Positions 7,931 to 19,270 are shown, counted from the stretch's first letter. The stretch is DNA of 54,372 bases from Sphingomonas sp. (GCF_023266535.1 NZ_JAHFPY010000005.1:1-54372); one strand, 5' to 3'. Notes: a model not told the origin generated them from the letters alone. Program-made: numbers and translations.

Positions 7931-8460
7931 GAAGCGCTTTGCTCATCCTAATCGCGTGTACTGCGACAGCCTCAGCCTCCTTGCCCGCGTCTGCACAAAC
8001 GGCTGCGGGAAATAAGGACCAGTCCCTGGCAGAATGCATCGTGCAGAAAGATCCGGCAAAGGCGGACGAAATATTCTTTGCAATGATGGCAGACGACGGC
8101 CCGGGAAGCGTCCGCTTCCAATTGGATCATCCTTGCTTCCAGGGTCCTTATCGGGGGTACGCGAACAACCCACAAGCGGCCATTGATGCGGGGATGCGCG
8201 TTGCTGAAATGCGAATGAACCTTCTTGCCGACTGCCTTTTCAACAATCTAACCCCGGAAGCGAAAGTGAAAATCGAGACGCTCGGAAAGCGTAGCGAAAA
8301 GGCCGTCGCTAAAGCTGCTCAGTCAACGGATGAATTGCGGACTTTGGTTGGGACAGGTTCAGGCACGTGCAACTCGAAGATATTCGATGTTGTCGCTGGC
8401 AATGCCAACCTTCGTTTCCGCATGCTTCAAATGATGATCACGAGAATGCCGCATGCCTAA
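7927..8460 (+). CDS. exported protein with one ECIV motif, between nuoF-linked insert and nuoG
   Basis: Unrecognised 177-residue protein. GTG 7927 lies in the upstream stop (GTGA), with AGGAGG seven bases before it. The N-terminus VRSALLILIACTATASASLP is a signal peptide with a probable ASA site, so the product is periplasmic or lipid-free envelope protein. LAECIVQKDPAKADEIF near residue 34 matches the repeated ECVV motif of the 6657 gene, so the two are probably paralogous. Further cysteines (HPCFQG, ADCLFNN, GTCNSK) may form disulfides. Positions 8221-8280 have 29 G+C of 60. It overlaps nuoG by eight bases. It may be the older resident of this junction. Confidence 0.8.
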   Translation: MRSALLILIACTATASASLPASAQTAAGNKDQSLAECIVQKDPAKADEIFFAMMADDGPGSVRFQLDHPCFQGPYRGYANNPQAAIDAGMRVAEMRMNLLADCLFNNLTPEAKVKIETLGKRSEKAVAKAAQSTDELRTLVGTGSGTCNSKIFDVVAGNANLRFRMLQMMITRMPHA

Positions 8461-10459
8461 AGTCACCGTCGACGGCGTTGAGATCGAGGTCCCGCAGGGC
8501 GCGACCGTGCTGCAGGCGTGCGAGCTGGCCGGCAAGGAAATCCCGCGCTTCTGCTACCACGAGCGGCTCAGCATCGCCGGCAACTGCCGCATGTGCCTGG
8601 TCGAGGTCGCGCCGGGGCCGCCCAAGCCGCAGGCGAGCTGCGCGCTGCCGGCGCAGGAAGGCCAGGCGATCAAGACCGACACGCCGATGGTCAAGAAGGC
8701 GCGCGAAGGGGTGATGGAGTTCCTGCTCATCAACCACCCGCTCGATTGCCCGATCTGCGACCAGGGCGGCGAGTGCGACCTGCAGGACCAGGCCATGCAA
8801 TATGGCCGCGGCCATTCGCGCTACGACGAGAATAAGCGCGCGGTCGACGACAAATATTTCGGGCCGATCGTCAAGACCTCGATGACCCGCTGCATCCAGT
8901 GCACCCGCTGCGCCCGCTTCGCAGAGGAAGTGGCGGGGACGCCGGAAATCGGGATGCTGTTCCGCGGCGAGGACGCGCAGATCACCACCTACCTGGAAAA
9001 GGCGTTCACGTCGGAGCTGGCCGGCAATTTGGTCGACCTGTGCCCGGTCGGCGCGCTGCTCAGCAAGCCCTACAGCTTCGAGGCGCGGCCGTGGGAGCTG
9101 CGCAAGGTCCCCGGCATCGACGTGATGGACGCGCTCGGCACCAACATCCGCATGGACGTCCGCCAGCGCCAGGTGATGCGCATCCTGCCGCGCATCAACG
9201 ATGCGGTGAACGAGGAATGGGCCCACGACAAGACGCGTCACCATGTGGACGCGCTGGTGCGGAACCGGCTCGACCGGCCGTGGGTGCGCGACGGCAAGGG
9301 CAAGCTCAAGGAAGCGAGCTGGGGCGACGCGCTCGAGACCTTCGCCAAGCAGTTCAAGAAGGCCGGCAAGAAGGTCGCGGCGATCGCCGGCGACCTGCTC
9401 GACGCCGAGACGATGTATGCGGCCAAGGCGCTGCTGGCGGGCGCGGGCTCGAGCCTGCTCGAAGGGCGGCAGACCGGGCTCGACTATGATGTGACGAGCC
9501 TCGCCGCGGTGCGGTTCAACACGCCCATCGCCGAGATCGAGAACGCCGATGTCGTGCTGCTGGTCGGGTCGAACACCCGCTGGGAAGCGCCGCTGGTCAA
9601 CACCCGCATCCGCAAGGCGGTGCGGCGCGGCGCCAAGGTGTTCGCGATCGGGCCGGAGGTCGACCTGGCCTATCCGGTCGAGTGGCTGGGCGACGATCTG
9701 GCGCTGATCGGCAAGCTGCCCAAGGCTACGGCGGACGCGATCAAGGGCGCGGCAAAGCCGGTGCTGATCGTCGGTCCGGGCGCGCTCGCTAGGGGCGCGC
9801 TGGGCGCGGCGCTGGCGGCGTCCAAGCCCTTCATCAAGGATGGCTGGAACGGCTTCAACGTGCTGCACATCGCGGCAGCGCGGATGGCGAGCCTGCTGCT
9901 CGGCTATGCGCAGAAGGGCGGCCTCGCCGACATCGAGAAGGCCAAGCCCGAGCTGGTGATCCTCTTGGGCGCGGACGAAGTGCCGGCCGACAAGTTCAAG
10001 AACGCTTTCAAGGTCTATATCGGCCACCACGGCGACAAGGGCGCGGCCAATGCCGACCTGGTGTTGCCGGGCGCGACCTATGCCGAAAAGCATGGCACCT
10101 ACGTCAACATCGAGGGCCGCGTGCAGCGGAGCGAACGCGCCGCATTCGCGCCGGGCGACGCGCGCGAGGATTGGACGATCCTGCGGGCGCTCAGCGACCT
10201 GATCGGCAAGCCGCTGCCGTTCGACCGCTTCGACCAGCTGCGTAGCGCGATGATCGCCGACGTCCCCGAACTCGGTATCGACGGCATCATCGACATGAAA
10301 TGGGCGCCGCCCAAGCTGGATGCCAAGGCCAGCGGCCCCATCGGCTATCCGATCAAGGATTTCTACCTGACCAACGCGATCTGCCGCGCCAGCCCGACCA
10401 TGCGCCGCTGCTCCGAAGAGCTGGTCCATGGCCATGAATATGCGGAGGCGGCGGAGTGA
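8453..10459 (+). CDS. nuoG: NADH-quinone oxidoreductase subunit G
   Basis: 75-kDa subunit of the complex I electron-input module, descended from molybdopterin oxidoreductases. At the N-terminus the 2Fe-2S ferredoxin domain has Cys in RFCYHERLSIAGNCRMC and QASCALPA. The His/Cys cluster N5 motif HPLDCPICDQGGECDLQD follows. The 4Fe-4S N4 ligands are in TRCIQCTRCARF and VDLCPVGAL. The remaining 430 residues are the degenerate molybdopterin domain. The length is 668 residues. The start overlaps the preceding gene by eight bases. The end shares 16 bases (GGAGGCGGCGGAGTGA) with the nuoF end. Confidence 0.97.
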   Translation: MPKVTVDGVEIEVPQGATVLQACELAGKEIPRFCYHERLSIAGNCRMCLVEVAPGPPKPQASCALPAQEGQAIKTDTPMVKKAREGVMEFLLINHPLDCPICDQGGECDLQDQAMQYGRGHSRYDENKRAVDDKYFGPIVKTSMTRCIQCTRCARFAEEVAGTPEIGMLFRGEDAQITTYLEKAFTSELAGNLVDLCPVGALLSKPYSFEARPWELRKVPGIDVMDALGTNIRMDVRQRQVMRILPRINDAVNEEWAHDKTRHHVDALVRNRLDRPWVRDGKGKLKEASWGDALETFAKQFKKAGKKVAAIAGDLLDAETMYAAKALLAGAGSSLLEGRQTGLDYDVTSLAAVRFNTPIAEIENADVVLLVGSNTRWEAPLVNTRIRKAVRRGAKVFAIGPEVDLAYPVEWLGDDLALIGKLPKATADAIKGAAKPVLIVGPGALARGALGAALAASKPFIKDGWNGFNVLHIAAARMASLLLGYAQKGGLADIEKAKPELVILLGADEVPADKFKNAFKVYIGHHGDKGAANADLVLPGATYAEKHGTYVNIEGRVQRSERAAFAPGDAREDWTILRALSDLIGKPLPFDRFDQLRSAMIADVPELGIDGIIDMKWAPPKLDAKASGPIGYPIKDFYLTNAICRASPTMRRCSEELVHGHEYAEAAE

Positions 10460-10462
10460 CCT

Positions 10463-10612
10463 ATGGAGATTCCTTGGAACATAGTGATTGCAGCGGCGGT
10501 AGCGACGCTTGGCATTTTTGCACAAAGGCGCTGGCCCAATTCGTTCTTGCCCGTGATCATGTTGATCCTCGTTGCTACGACAATAGCGATGTTGTGGATG
10601 TCATTCGCATGA
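10463..10612 (+). CDS. 49-residue membrane microprotein between nuoG and nuoH
   Basis: A short frame starts at ATG 10463, four bases after the nuoG stop, with GGAG six bases upstream. The product begins [19 protein letters not shown]. It has two hydrophobic helices (about 5-20 and 28-48) joined by a polar turn with QRRWPNS, and its stop lies ten bases before nuoH. The composition is clearly membrane-like and the gene fills the gap, but no family is recognised and the coding call rests on these features alone. A rival frame from GTG 10456 reaching nuoH gives an implausible polar peptide. Confidence 0.65.
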   Translation: MEIPWNIVIAAAVATLGIFAQRRWPNSFLPVIMLILVATTIAMLWMSFA

Positions 10613-10622
10613 GCACCGCCCA

Positions 10623-11675
10623 ATGACGGCCTGGTTCCAACAGACTTGGCTGGGGCCGGATGGCGGCTGGTTCGTCGCCAATCTGATCCTGATCCTCGTC
10701 ATCGCCCTGCCGCTGATGCTGGCGGTGGCGATGATCATCTATGCCGAGCGCAAGATCTGGGCGGCGATCGCGCTCCGCCGCGGGCCGAACGTGGTCGGTC
10801 CGTGGGGCCTGCTGCAAAGCTTCGCCGACGGACTCAAGGTGTTCCTGAAGGAAACCATCATCCCGTCGAGCGCCAACAAGGGGCTGTTCCTGATCGCGCC
10901 GATCATCACCTTCACCGTCGCGCTGATCGTCTGGGCCGTGGTGCCGTTCGACGTCGGCGTGGTGCTGACCGACATCAATGTCGGCCTGCTCTACATCCTC
11001 GCGGCGAGCAGCCTCGGCGTCTACGGCGTGATCATCGCCGGCTGGGCGTCCAATTCGAAGTACCCATTCTTCTCCGCGCTCCGCGCCGCGGCGCAGATGG
11101 TCAGCTACGAAGTCTCGATCGGCTTCGTGCTGATCTGCGTCGTGCTCTACGCCGGCACCTTCAACCTGACCGGGATCGTCATGGCGCAGAAGGGCAATGT
11201 ACTGGGAATCCTCAACGGATTCGGGTTCAATCCCTTGCTATTCCCGATGGCGATCGTGTTCCTGATCAGCGCCATGGCCGAGACCTTCCGCACCCCGTTC
11301 GACCTGGTCGAGGCGGAGAGCGAGCTCGTCGCCGGTCACCAGACCGAATATTCGTCGATGAGCTTCGCGCTGTTCTGGCTTGGCGAATATGCCAACGTCA
11401 TCCTGATGTGCGCGCTCAACGCCATCCTGTTCTGGGGCGGGTTCCTGCCGCCGATCGACTGGGCGCCGCTCTATTACATTCCCGGCATCCTCTGGCTGCT
11501 GGGCAAGATGTGCTTCTTCTTCTTCGTCTTCGGCTGGGTGAAAGCGACCGTTCCGAGGTACCGCTATGACCAGCTGATGCGGCTCGGCTGGAAAATCTTC
11601 CTGCCGCTGTCGCTGCTGTTCGTCGCGCTGATCAGCGGCTGGCTGATGTGGACCCGCTATGGAGTGCCGGCATGA
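10623..11675 (+). CDS. nuoH: NADH-quinone oxidoreductase subunit H
   Basis: Membrane-arm subunit of complex I that contacts the quinone channel, with eight or more transmembrane helices. Conserved stretches include [20 protein letters not shown] near residue 41 and [20 protein letters not shown], with the acidic residues of the so-called E-channel. The 350-residue length fits the family. ATG 10623 follows the 49-residue gene by ten bases. The last four bases overlap an inserted exported gene (ATGA). Confidence 0.97.
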   Translation: MTAWFQQTWLGPDGGWFVANLILILVIALPLMLAVAMIIYAERKIWAAIALRRGPNVVGPWGLLQSFADGLKVFLKETIIPSSANKGLFLIAPIITFTVALIVWAVVPFDVGVVLTDINVGLLYILAASSLGVYGVIIAGWASNSKYPFFSALRAAAQMVSYEVSIGFVLICVVLYAGTFNLTGIVMAQKGNVLGILNGFGFNPLLFPMAIVFLISAMAETFRTPFDLVEAESELVAGHQTEYSSMSFALFWLGEYANVILMCALNAILFWGGFLPPIDWAPLYYIPGILWLLGKMCFFFFVFGWVKATVPRYRYDQLMRLGWKIFLPLSLLFVALISGWLMWTRYGVPA

Positions 11676-12529
11676 GCATGCTGATGACCCTATTGTCAGC
11701 GACAGCACTGCCTCCAGCGCCGCCGCTTTGGAACTGCACGGCGGTCGATAACGGCCGAACTGCTATCAAGTTCTCGATCGTCGTTAATGCCGCCGGCGAC
11801 GCAATCGATGCGCGGGGCCTCCCAGGAACGGATGCCCAACCGCGCGTGTTCGAAAGATTGAAGCTTCCGTCAGATATTCGCTTGCGCGTCAAGGCGCCAA
11901 CGGGCGACCAACTTGTAGAGTTAAGCAACTTCGAAGGGGCAGAGCGTCCTAGGACAGTCCGCATCATCAAGGATTTAGGCCGGTCATTTCCATATCGACA
12001 AACGGTTTTGCGAGGGGTTTGTGTATCTGATCGGTCGGCCGTAACGGTTTCACCGCCAAGCGAGGTCGAACTGGAGCAGCATGGCAGTCTCTGGTGGGTG
12101 CGTCTCGCTGGCGAAAACAAGAAGCCAGTTGACGCGAGTTGGGTAGCCAATTGTACGCTGGTCAGGCCTGATGGCGGTCTGTTTGATCTCCCGATAGCTG
12201 TGACTTGGTGGTCATATGACAAACTGAGGATTGTGGTGCGCGAGGCCCAATCGGACCGGTGGCACTTTGGCCCCCTTGAACTCAATGGCAAGACCACAGC
12301 GGCGCTCCGGAAAGAGGGCTTCAAGGGCGCCCGTGGAGTATTCCAAATGAACGGTTCTGCCCAAACAAAGAATTCGGCAGATCAGGTGGGAATTGGACTC
12401 AGGCTAGAGGAGACAGGTGGGGGAATTCAGCAAGATGTCTCAGTTTCCACTTGGAATGGCAAAACCTACACGCTGATAGGTTACGGATCCTGCGATCCGG
12501 TGCCTCCTGGTACTCTTCCGAGGGCTTAG
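11672..12529 (+). CDS. exported protein of unknown function inserted between nuoH and nuoI
   Basis: Unrecognised 285-residue protein. ATG 11672 overlaps the nuoH stop (ATGA). The N-terminus [17 protein letters not shown] looks like a short signal peptide. Isolated cysteines (LWNCTAV, RGVCVSD, VANCTLV, GYGSCDP) could form two disulfides in the periplasm. The sequence looks beta-rich in its second half. Positions 12181-12240 have 29 G+C of 60, well below nuoH. Unlike the other inserts it leaves a four-base gap before nuoI instead of overlapping it. No domain is assigned. Confidence 0.78.
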   Translation: MSMLMTLLSATALPPAPPLWNCTAVDNGRTAIKFSIVVNAAGDAIDARGLPGTDAQPRVFERLKLPSDIRLRVKAPTGDQLVELSNFEGAERPRTVRIIKDLGRSFPYRQTVLRGVCVSDRSAVTVSPPSEVELEQHGSLWWVRLAGENKKPVDASWVANCTLVRPDGGLFDLPIAVTWWSYDKLRIVVREAQSDRWHFGPLELNGKTTAALRKEGFKGARGVFQMNGSAQTKNSADQVGIGLRLEETGGGIQQDVSVSTWNGKTYTLIGYGSCDPVPPGTLPRA

Positions 12530-12533
12530 GATC

Positions 12534-13016
12534 ATGATTGCGCGCACCATCAAGGCCTTCACGCTGTGGGAGTTCGTCAAGGCGCACGCCCTGACGCTCA
12601 AATATTTCTTCAAGCCCAAGGCGACGATCAACTATCCGTTCGAAAAGACGCCGCAGTCGCCCCGCTTCCGCGGCGAGCATGCGCTGCGCCGCTACCCGAA
12701 CGGCGAAGAGCGCTGCATCGCCTGCAAGTTGTGCGAAGCGATCTGCCCGGCGCAGGCGATCACCATCGAGGCCGAGCCGCGCGAGGACGGCAGCCGCCGC
12801 ACCACCCGCTACGACATCGACATGGTGAAGTGCATCTATTGCGGGCTGTGCGCCGAGGCCTGCCCGGTCGACGCCATCGTCGAGGGGCCGAACCTGGAAT
12901 TCGCCACCGAAACGCGCGAGGAATTGCTCTACGACAAGGCCAAGCTGCTCGAGAATGGCGACCGCTGGGAGCAGGCGATCGCCGCCAACCTTGCCGCCGA
13001 TGCGGCGTATAGATAG
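12534..13016 (+). CDS. nuoI: NADH-quinone oxidoreductase subunit I
   Basis: Ferredoxin-like subunit of complex I holding clusters N6a and N6b, which carry electrons to NuoB. Two 4Fe-4S motifs are complete, [12 protein letters not shown] near residue 62 and [16 protein letters not shown] near residue 101. An amphipathic N-terminal helix precedes them. The length of 160 residues is normal. A composite repeat separates it from nuoJ. Confidence 0.97.
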   Translation: MIARTIKAFTLWEFVKAHALTLKYFFKPKATINYPFEKTPQSPRFRGEHALRRYPNGEERCIACKLCEAICPAQAITIEAEPREDGSRRTTRYDIDMVKCIYCGLCAEACPVDAIVEGPNLEFATETREELLYDKAKLLENGDRWEQAIAANLAADAAYR

Positions 13017-13065
13017 GGGCGGCGAACTTGTTCAAACAGGGACCATCGGTGACCCCATTTTCATC

Positions 13066-13187
13066 ATCCCAGCGAAAGCTGGGATCAAAGATATTTCGCG
13101 CAGAGGCGCAGAGGCGCAGAGATGCCGCGCCTTTCCTCTCTGCGTCTCTGCGTCTCTGCGTGAGCAATAATTTCCCGCTTCGCGGGA
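13066..13187. repeat. composite palindromic repeat (nuoI-nuoJ gap)
   Basis: Three nested structures fill the gap. Hairpin 13066-13085 is ATCCCAGCGAAAGCTGGGAT. A long inverted pair follows, whose left arm has three 8-base units CGCAGAGG (about 13099-13121) and whose right arm has three units TCTCTGCG (about 13137-13160). Hairpin 13173-13187 is TCCCGCTTCGCGGGA. Such mosaics are typical of scattered intergenic repeats rather than genes. Confidence 0.8.
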
Positions 13188-13188
13188 G
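13184..13188 (+). promoter_or_regulatory. Shine-Dalgarno of nuoJ within a repeat hairpin
   Basis: GGGAG lies nine bases before the nuoJ ATG and forms the 3' side of the 13173-13187 hairpin. As at nuoD, the ribosome site is built from a repeat arm. Confidence 0.5.
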
Positions 13189-13197
13189 TGACGTGGA

Positions 13198-13803
13198 ATG
13201 ATCACCGTCCTTGCCTTTTACCTGTTCGCGACGCTGACCATCGCTTCGGCGGTGGCGGTGATTTTTGCGCGCAACCCGGTCCACAGCGTGCTGTGGCTGA
13301 TCCTGGCCTTCTTCAACGCCGCCGGCCTGATGCTGATCCTCGGCGCCGAGTTCATCGCGATGCTGCTGGTAATCGTCTACGTCGGCGCGGTGGCGGTGCT
13401 GTTCCTGTTCATCGTCATGATGCTCAACATCGACTTCGCGCAACTGCGGTCGGGCTTCACCAGGAATTTGCCGTTCGGGCTCCTCGTGGCGCTCGTCCTT
13501 CTCGCCGAGATGGTCGTCGCCGTATCCGCGTGGAAGGCCGGCCCGGTGACCGGTGGTGTCCAGCCCGCGGCCACCACCCAACCCAATATCCAGGCGATCG
13601 GCGAGCTGCTCTACACCCGCTTCCTGTTCCCGTTCGAAATCGCCGGCCTGATCCTGCTGGTGGCGATGATCGGCGCGATCGTGCTGACCCACCGCAGCCG
13701 CGGCGATGTTCGCGGGCAGAATGTCGCGCGCCAGGTCGACCGCCGCCCGGACGAGGCGATCAAGCTTGAGCAACCGCCGGTGGGCGGGGGGGTGAAGCTG
13801 TGA
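13198..13803 (+). CDS. nuoJ: NADH-quinone oxidoreductase subunit J
   Basis: Membrane-arm subunit of complex I with five transmembrane helices. The conserved third helix region reads [20 protein letters not shown] followed by FIVMMLN, the family hallmark around residue 60. The C-terminal 40 residues are polar. The length is 201 residues. It overlaps nuoK by four bases (GTGA). Confidence 0.96.
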   Translation: MITVLAFYLFATLTIASAVAVIFARNPVHSVLWLILAFFNAAGLMLILGAEFIAMLLVIVYVGAVAVLFLFIVMMLNIDFAQLRSGFTRNLPFGLLVALVLLAEMVVAVSAWKAGPVTGGVQPAATTQPNIQAIGELLYTRFLFPFEIAGLILLVAMIGAIVLTHRSRGDVRGQNVARQVDRRPDEAIKLEQPPVGGGVKL

Positions 13804-14105
13804 TTGGCCTAACCCATTATCTCGCCGTCGCCGCGATCCTGTTCACATTGGGCGTGCTCGGCATCTTTTTGAATCGCCGCAACATCATCTTGATGCTGAT
13901 GGCGATCGAGCTGATCCTGCTGGCGGTGAACATCAACCTGGTGGCGTTCAGCGCCTTCCTCGGCGATTTGACCGGCCAGGTGTTTGCCATGTTCGTGCTG
14001 ACCGTCGCCGCTGCCGAGGCCGCCATCGGCCTCGCCATCCTTGTCATTTTCTTCCGTCGCCGCGGCTCGATCGCGGTCGACGACGTCAACCGGATGCGCG
14101 GCTGA
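13800..14105 (+). CDS. nuoK: NADH-quinone oxidoreductase subunit K
   Basis: Three-helix membrane subunit of complex I (101 residues), related to MrpC of Na+/H+ antiporters. The signature is [20 protein letters not shown], with the buried glutamate at about residue 36, followed by a second conserved glutamate in [14 protein letters not shown] 13800 overlaps the nuoJ stop. Confidence 0.96.
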   Translation: MIGLTHYLAVAAILFTLGVLGIFLNRRNIILMLMAIELILLAVNINLVAFSAFLGDLTGQVFAMFVLTVAAAEAAIGLAILVIFFRRRGSIAVDDVNRMRG

Positions 14106-14123
14106 TGCGGATTTTCCTTTTTA

Positions 14124-14249
14124 GTTCCCCGGCGAAGGCCGGGGCCCAGACGCCCGAAGGGCCATTTTGCGCGGCCGCGCACAAGAAATCGCCGCCACCG
14201 GCATTGAGCCGGTGTTGCGATGACTGGACCCCGGCCTTCGCCGGGGAAC
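14124..14249. repeat. palindromic repeat (nuoK-nuoL gap)
   Basis: Arms at 14124-14149 and 14224-14249 match at 25 of 26 positions around the core CCCCGGCGAAGGCCGGGG. The arrangement resembles 2243-2326 and 47978-48060 (GTTCCCC...GGGCCCAG outer part), so it is the same class with a different core. Confidence 0.85.
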
Positions 14250-14259
14250 AGGTTCGGGC

Positions 14260-16314
14260 ATGATGCATCCGGTAATCTTCATCGTTTTCCTGCCGTTGCT
14301 CGCCGCGATCGTCGCCGGGCTGGGCGGCCGCGTCATCGGCAAGACCGCATCGAAAGTGGTCACCACCGGCGCGCTGATGATCGGTGCGGTGCTGAGCTGG
14401 CCGATCTTCCTGAGCTACGTCGCCGGTCATGGCGAGCCTGCGGTCGTGCCGGTGTTTGAATGGATCCGCTCCGGCGCGATGAACGTCGACTGGGCGCTGC
14501 GCGTCGACACGCTGACCGCGGTGATGCTGGTGGTGGTGACGACCGTGTCGAGCCTCGTCCACCTCTACAGCTGGGGCTATATGGAGGAAGATCCGAGCCA
14601 GCCTCGCTTCTTCGCCTACCTCTCGCTGTTCAGCTTCGCCATGCTGATGCTGGTCACCGCCGACAGCCTGGTGCAGATGTTCTTCGGCTGGGAAGGCGTC
14701 GGCCTCGCCTCCTACCTGCTGATCGGATTCTGGTACCATAAGCCCTCGGCCAATGCGGCGGCGCTGAAGGCGTTCGTGGTCAACCGCGTCGGCGATTTCG
14801 GCTTCTCGCTAGGCATTTTCGGCACCTTCCTGGTGTTCGGCACCGTCTCCATCCCGGCGATCCTCGCCGCCGCGCCGGGCATGGCCGGATCGACGATTGG
14901 CTTTGCCGGCCTCAGGGTCGACACCATGACCCTGCTGTGCCTGCTGCTGTTCGTCGGCGCCTGCGGCAAGTCGGCCCAGCTGGGCCTCCACACCTGGCTT
15001 CCGGACGCGATGGAGGGCCCGACCCCGGTCAGCGCGCTGATCCACGCCGCGACCATGGTCACCGCCGGCGTGTTCATGGTCTGCCGCCTGTCGCCGATGT
15101 TCGAGACCAGCCATACGGCGACGATGGTGGTGACCTATGTCGGTGCCGCCACGGCGATCTTCGCTGCCACCGTCGGCACGGTGCAGAACGACATCAAGCG
15201 CGTGATCGCCTATTCGACCTGCTCGCAGCTCGGCTACATGTTCTTCGCCGCCGGCGTCGGCGCCTATGGCGCGGCGATGTTCCACCTGTTCACCCACGCC
15301 TTCTTCAAGGCGCTGCTGTTCCTGGGTGCGGGCAGCGTGATCCACGCCATGCACCATGAGCAGGACATGCGTTATTACGGCGGCCTCCGGAAGGAGATCC
15401 CGTGGACGTTCTGGACGATGATCGCCGGCACGCTGGCGATCACCGGCGTCGGCCTGTTCGGGGTCGGATTCGCCGGATATCACAGCAAGGACGCGATCAT
15501 CGAGAGCGCCTTCGCCAGCGGCACGGTCCATGGCCATGTCGCCTTCTTCCTCGGCGTGTTCGCGGCGCTGCTGACCAGCTTCTACTCGTGGCGGCTGATC
15601 TTCCTGACCTTCTACGGAAAAGCCCGCTGGGCGGGCAGCGAGCATATCCAGCACGCCGTCCACCACATTCACGAGGATGCCGGCGAAATGCCGGCCGACG
15701 CCGACAGCGCGCACGACCATGGCTGCGCCAAGCTCGAAGGCACCGCCGGCTATCATCCGCACGAAAGCCCGTGGGTTATCCTGGTCCCGCTGATCCTGCT
15801 GGCGGTGGGCGCGGTGTTCTCCGGCTTCCTGTTCAACCACAGCTTCATCCAGCCCGAGGGCGGGCCGGAGTTCTGGCGCGGCAGCGTCGCCTTCAGCGAG
15901 CATCTGGCGCATGCCATGCACGAGGTGCCGGCCTGGGTGAAATGGTCGCCGTTCGCGGTGATGCTGATCGGCCTCGCCATCGCCTACCGCAACTACATAT
16001 TGAAGCCGGAAGCGCCGGCGGCATTCGTCGCCATGTTCCCGCACCTCCACCGCTTCCTGATGCACAAATGGTATTTCGACGAGCTCTACGACGTCATCTT
16101 TGTTCGTCCGGCGATGGCCCTCGGCCGTTTCTTCTGGAAACGCGGCGACGAGCAGACCATCGACCGCTTCGGCCCGCATGGCGCCGCCTATGCGGTCGGC
16201 GTCGGCAACCGCATCACCGCGCGGTTCCAGTCGGGATATGTCTATAGCTACGCCCTGGTGATGCTGCTCGGCCTGATCGGCGCCGCCACCTGGGCCTTTT
16301 GGTGGATCCGATGA
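14260..16314 (+). CDS. nuoL: NADH-quinone oxidoreductase subunit L
   Basis: Largest antiporter-like subunit of complex I, at the distal end of the membrane arm, with 15-16 helices and a long lateral helix. Core motifs are [18 protein letters not shown], the Lys in [20 protein letters not shown], and [20 protein letters not shown]. The length is 684 residues. A His/Asp-rich loop at about residues 463-510 ([18 protein letters not shown], then AHDHG and YHPHESPW) stands out. ATG 14260 is chosen; ATG 14263 directly follows. It overlaps nuoM (ATGA). Confidence 0.97.
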   Translation: MMHPVIFIVFLPLLAAIVAGLGGRVIGKTASKVVTTGALMIGAVLSWPIFLSYVAGHGEPAVVPVFEWIRSGAMNVDWALRVDTLTAVMLVVVTTVSSLVHLYSWGYMEEDPSQPRFFAYLSLFSFAMLMLVTADSLVQMFFGWEGVGLASYLLIGFWYHKPSANAAALKAFVVNRVGDFGFSLGIFGTFLVFGTVSIPAILAAAPGMAGSTIGFAGLRVDTMTLLCLLLFVGACGKSAQLGLHTWLPDAMEGPTPVSALIHAATMVTAGVFMVCRLSPMFETSHTATMVVTYVGAATAIFAATVGTVQNDIKRVIAYSTCSQLGYMFFAAGVGAYGAAMFHLFTHAFFKALLFLGAGSVIHAMHHEQDMRYYGGLRKEIPWTFWTMIAGTLAITGVGLFGVGFAGYHSKDAIIESAFASGTVHGHVAFFLGVFAALLTSFYSWRLIFLTFYGKARWAGSEHIQHAVHHIHEDAGEMPADADSAHDHGCAKLEGTAGYHPHESPWVILVPLILLAVGAVFSGFLFNHSFIQPEGGPEFWRGSVAFSEHLAHAMHEVPAWVKWSPFAVMLIGLAIAYRNYILKPEAPAAFVAMFPHLHRFLMHKWYFDELYDVIFVRPAMALGRFFWKRGDEQTIDRFGPHGAAYAVGVGNRITARFQSGYVYSYALVMLLGLIGAATWAFWWIR

Positions 16315-17833
16315 GTAGCGTGCCCGTCCTTTCCATCCTGGTCCTGCTGCCGATGGTGGCGGGCATCCTCGCCCTGTTCCAGTCGGCCAATGGTGCGCGC
16401 TGGAATGCGCTGATCACCACGCTGGTCAGCCTCGCCATCGGCGTGTGGCTGTGGACCGCGTTCGATCCGGACGGGGCGCAGTGGCAGTTCGTCGAGCATT
16501 ACAAGATCGGCGGCGGCGTTTCATGGGCGATGGGCATCGACGGCATCGCGCTAGTGCTGATCGAGCTGACCCTGTTCCTGATGCCGATCTGCATCGGCGC
16601 CAGCTGGCGCGCGATCGAGAAGCGCGTGCCCGAATATATGGCCGCCTTCCTGATCATGCAGTCGCTGATGATCGGCGTGTTCACCGCGCAGGACCTGCTG
16701 CTGTTCTACATCTTTTTCGAGGCCGGCCTGATCCCGATGTATTTGATCATCGGCGTGTGGGGCGGCGCCGAGCGGATCAAGGCGTCTTACAAATTCTTCC
16801 TCTACACGCTGGCCGGGTCGGTGCTGATGCTGATCGCCATGCTGGTGATGATCTTCAAGGCCGGCACGACTTCGATCCCGGTGCTGATGGCGCATGATTT
16901 CGACCCGTCGCTGCAATGGTGGCTGTGGCTCGCCTTCTTCGCCTCGTTCGCGGTCAAGATGCCGATGTGGCCGGTCCACACCTGGCTTCCCGACGCGCAC
17001 GTCCAGGCGCCGACAGCGGGTTCGGTGATCCTGGCTGGCGTGCTGCTGAAGATGGGCGGCTATGGCTTCATCCGTTTCTCGCTGCCGATGTTCCCGGAGG
17101 CGTCGAACGCCTTCATTCCGTTCGTCTATGTGCTCTCCGGCATCGCGCTGGTGGTGACCTCGCTGATTGCGCTCGCCCAGACCGACATGAAGAAGCTGAT
17201 CGCCTACTCGTCGGTGGCGCACATGGCGTTCGTCACCTTCGGCCTGTTCACCTTCAACCGCCAGGGCATCGAGGGCGCGATGCTAGTGATGCTGAGCCAC
17301 GGACTCGTCTCGGGCGCGCTGTTCCTGTGCGTCGGCGTGATCTACGACCGGCTGCACACCCGCGAGATCGCGCGCTACGGCGGCCTTAGCGACAATATGC
17401 CCAAATATGCGCTGCTGTTCATGATCTTCACCATGGCCAGCGTCGGCCTTCCCGGCACCAGCGGCTTCGTCGGCGAATTCCTGTCGATGGTCGGCACCTA
17501 TGCGGTGTCGAGCTGGGCGGGCATCACGGCGACCACCGGTATCATCCTCGGCGCCGTCTACATGCTCTACCTCTACTGGCGGATCTGCTTCGGCAAGCTG
17601 GTCCATGCCGACGCCGCGGCGATGACCGACCTCAGCATGCGCGAGCTGTGGCTGCTCGGCCCGATCGCCGCCGCGGTGTTCTGGATGGGTGTCTATCCGG
17701 AGAGCTTCCTGCGGCCGATCCGCGCCGACGTCGGCCGGCTGCTGGAGCGGGTCGAGCGCGCCCGGCCACCGGGTGACGCCCTCCTTACCGCCGGCAAGCC
17801 CGCCGCCACCCCGATCCACGCGGAAGCGCATTG

Positions 17834-17834
<1 letters not shown>
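16311..17834 (+). CDS. nuoM: NADH-quinone oxidoreductase subunit M
   Basis: Antiporter-like proton-pumping subunit of complex I, 507 residues with about 14 helices. Signatures are [40 protein letters not shown] with LLKMGGYG, and [13 protein letters not shown] 16311 overlaps the nuoL stop by four bases; an upstream GTG would run further into nuoL and is not needed. It ends in a one-base overlap with nuoN. Confidence 0.97.

Positions 17835-19266
<1,432 letters not shown>

Positions 19267-19270
<4 letters not shown>

Noticed and set aside
8438..10525. A 695-codon open frame on the - strand opposite nuoG
   Set aside because: Its product is His/Arg/Asp-rich without domain features and mirrors the GC-biased third positions of nuoG. 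Similar long antisense frames lie opposite nuoL, pyrG and the ligase-decarboxylase pair.
10456..10625. A GTG-started frame that links nuoG to nuoH with two four-base overlaps
   Set aside because: The peptide is polar and unstructured-looking, whereas the overlapping frame at 10463 has a proper ribosome site and two membrane helices.
13098..13162. Three direct 8-base units that could suggest a CRISPR or tandem array
   Set aside because: The units are contiguous, have no spacers, and pair with inverted units on the other side. It is a hairpin-forming intergenic repeat.
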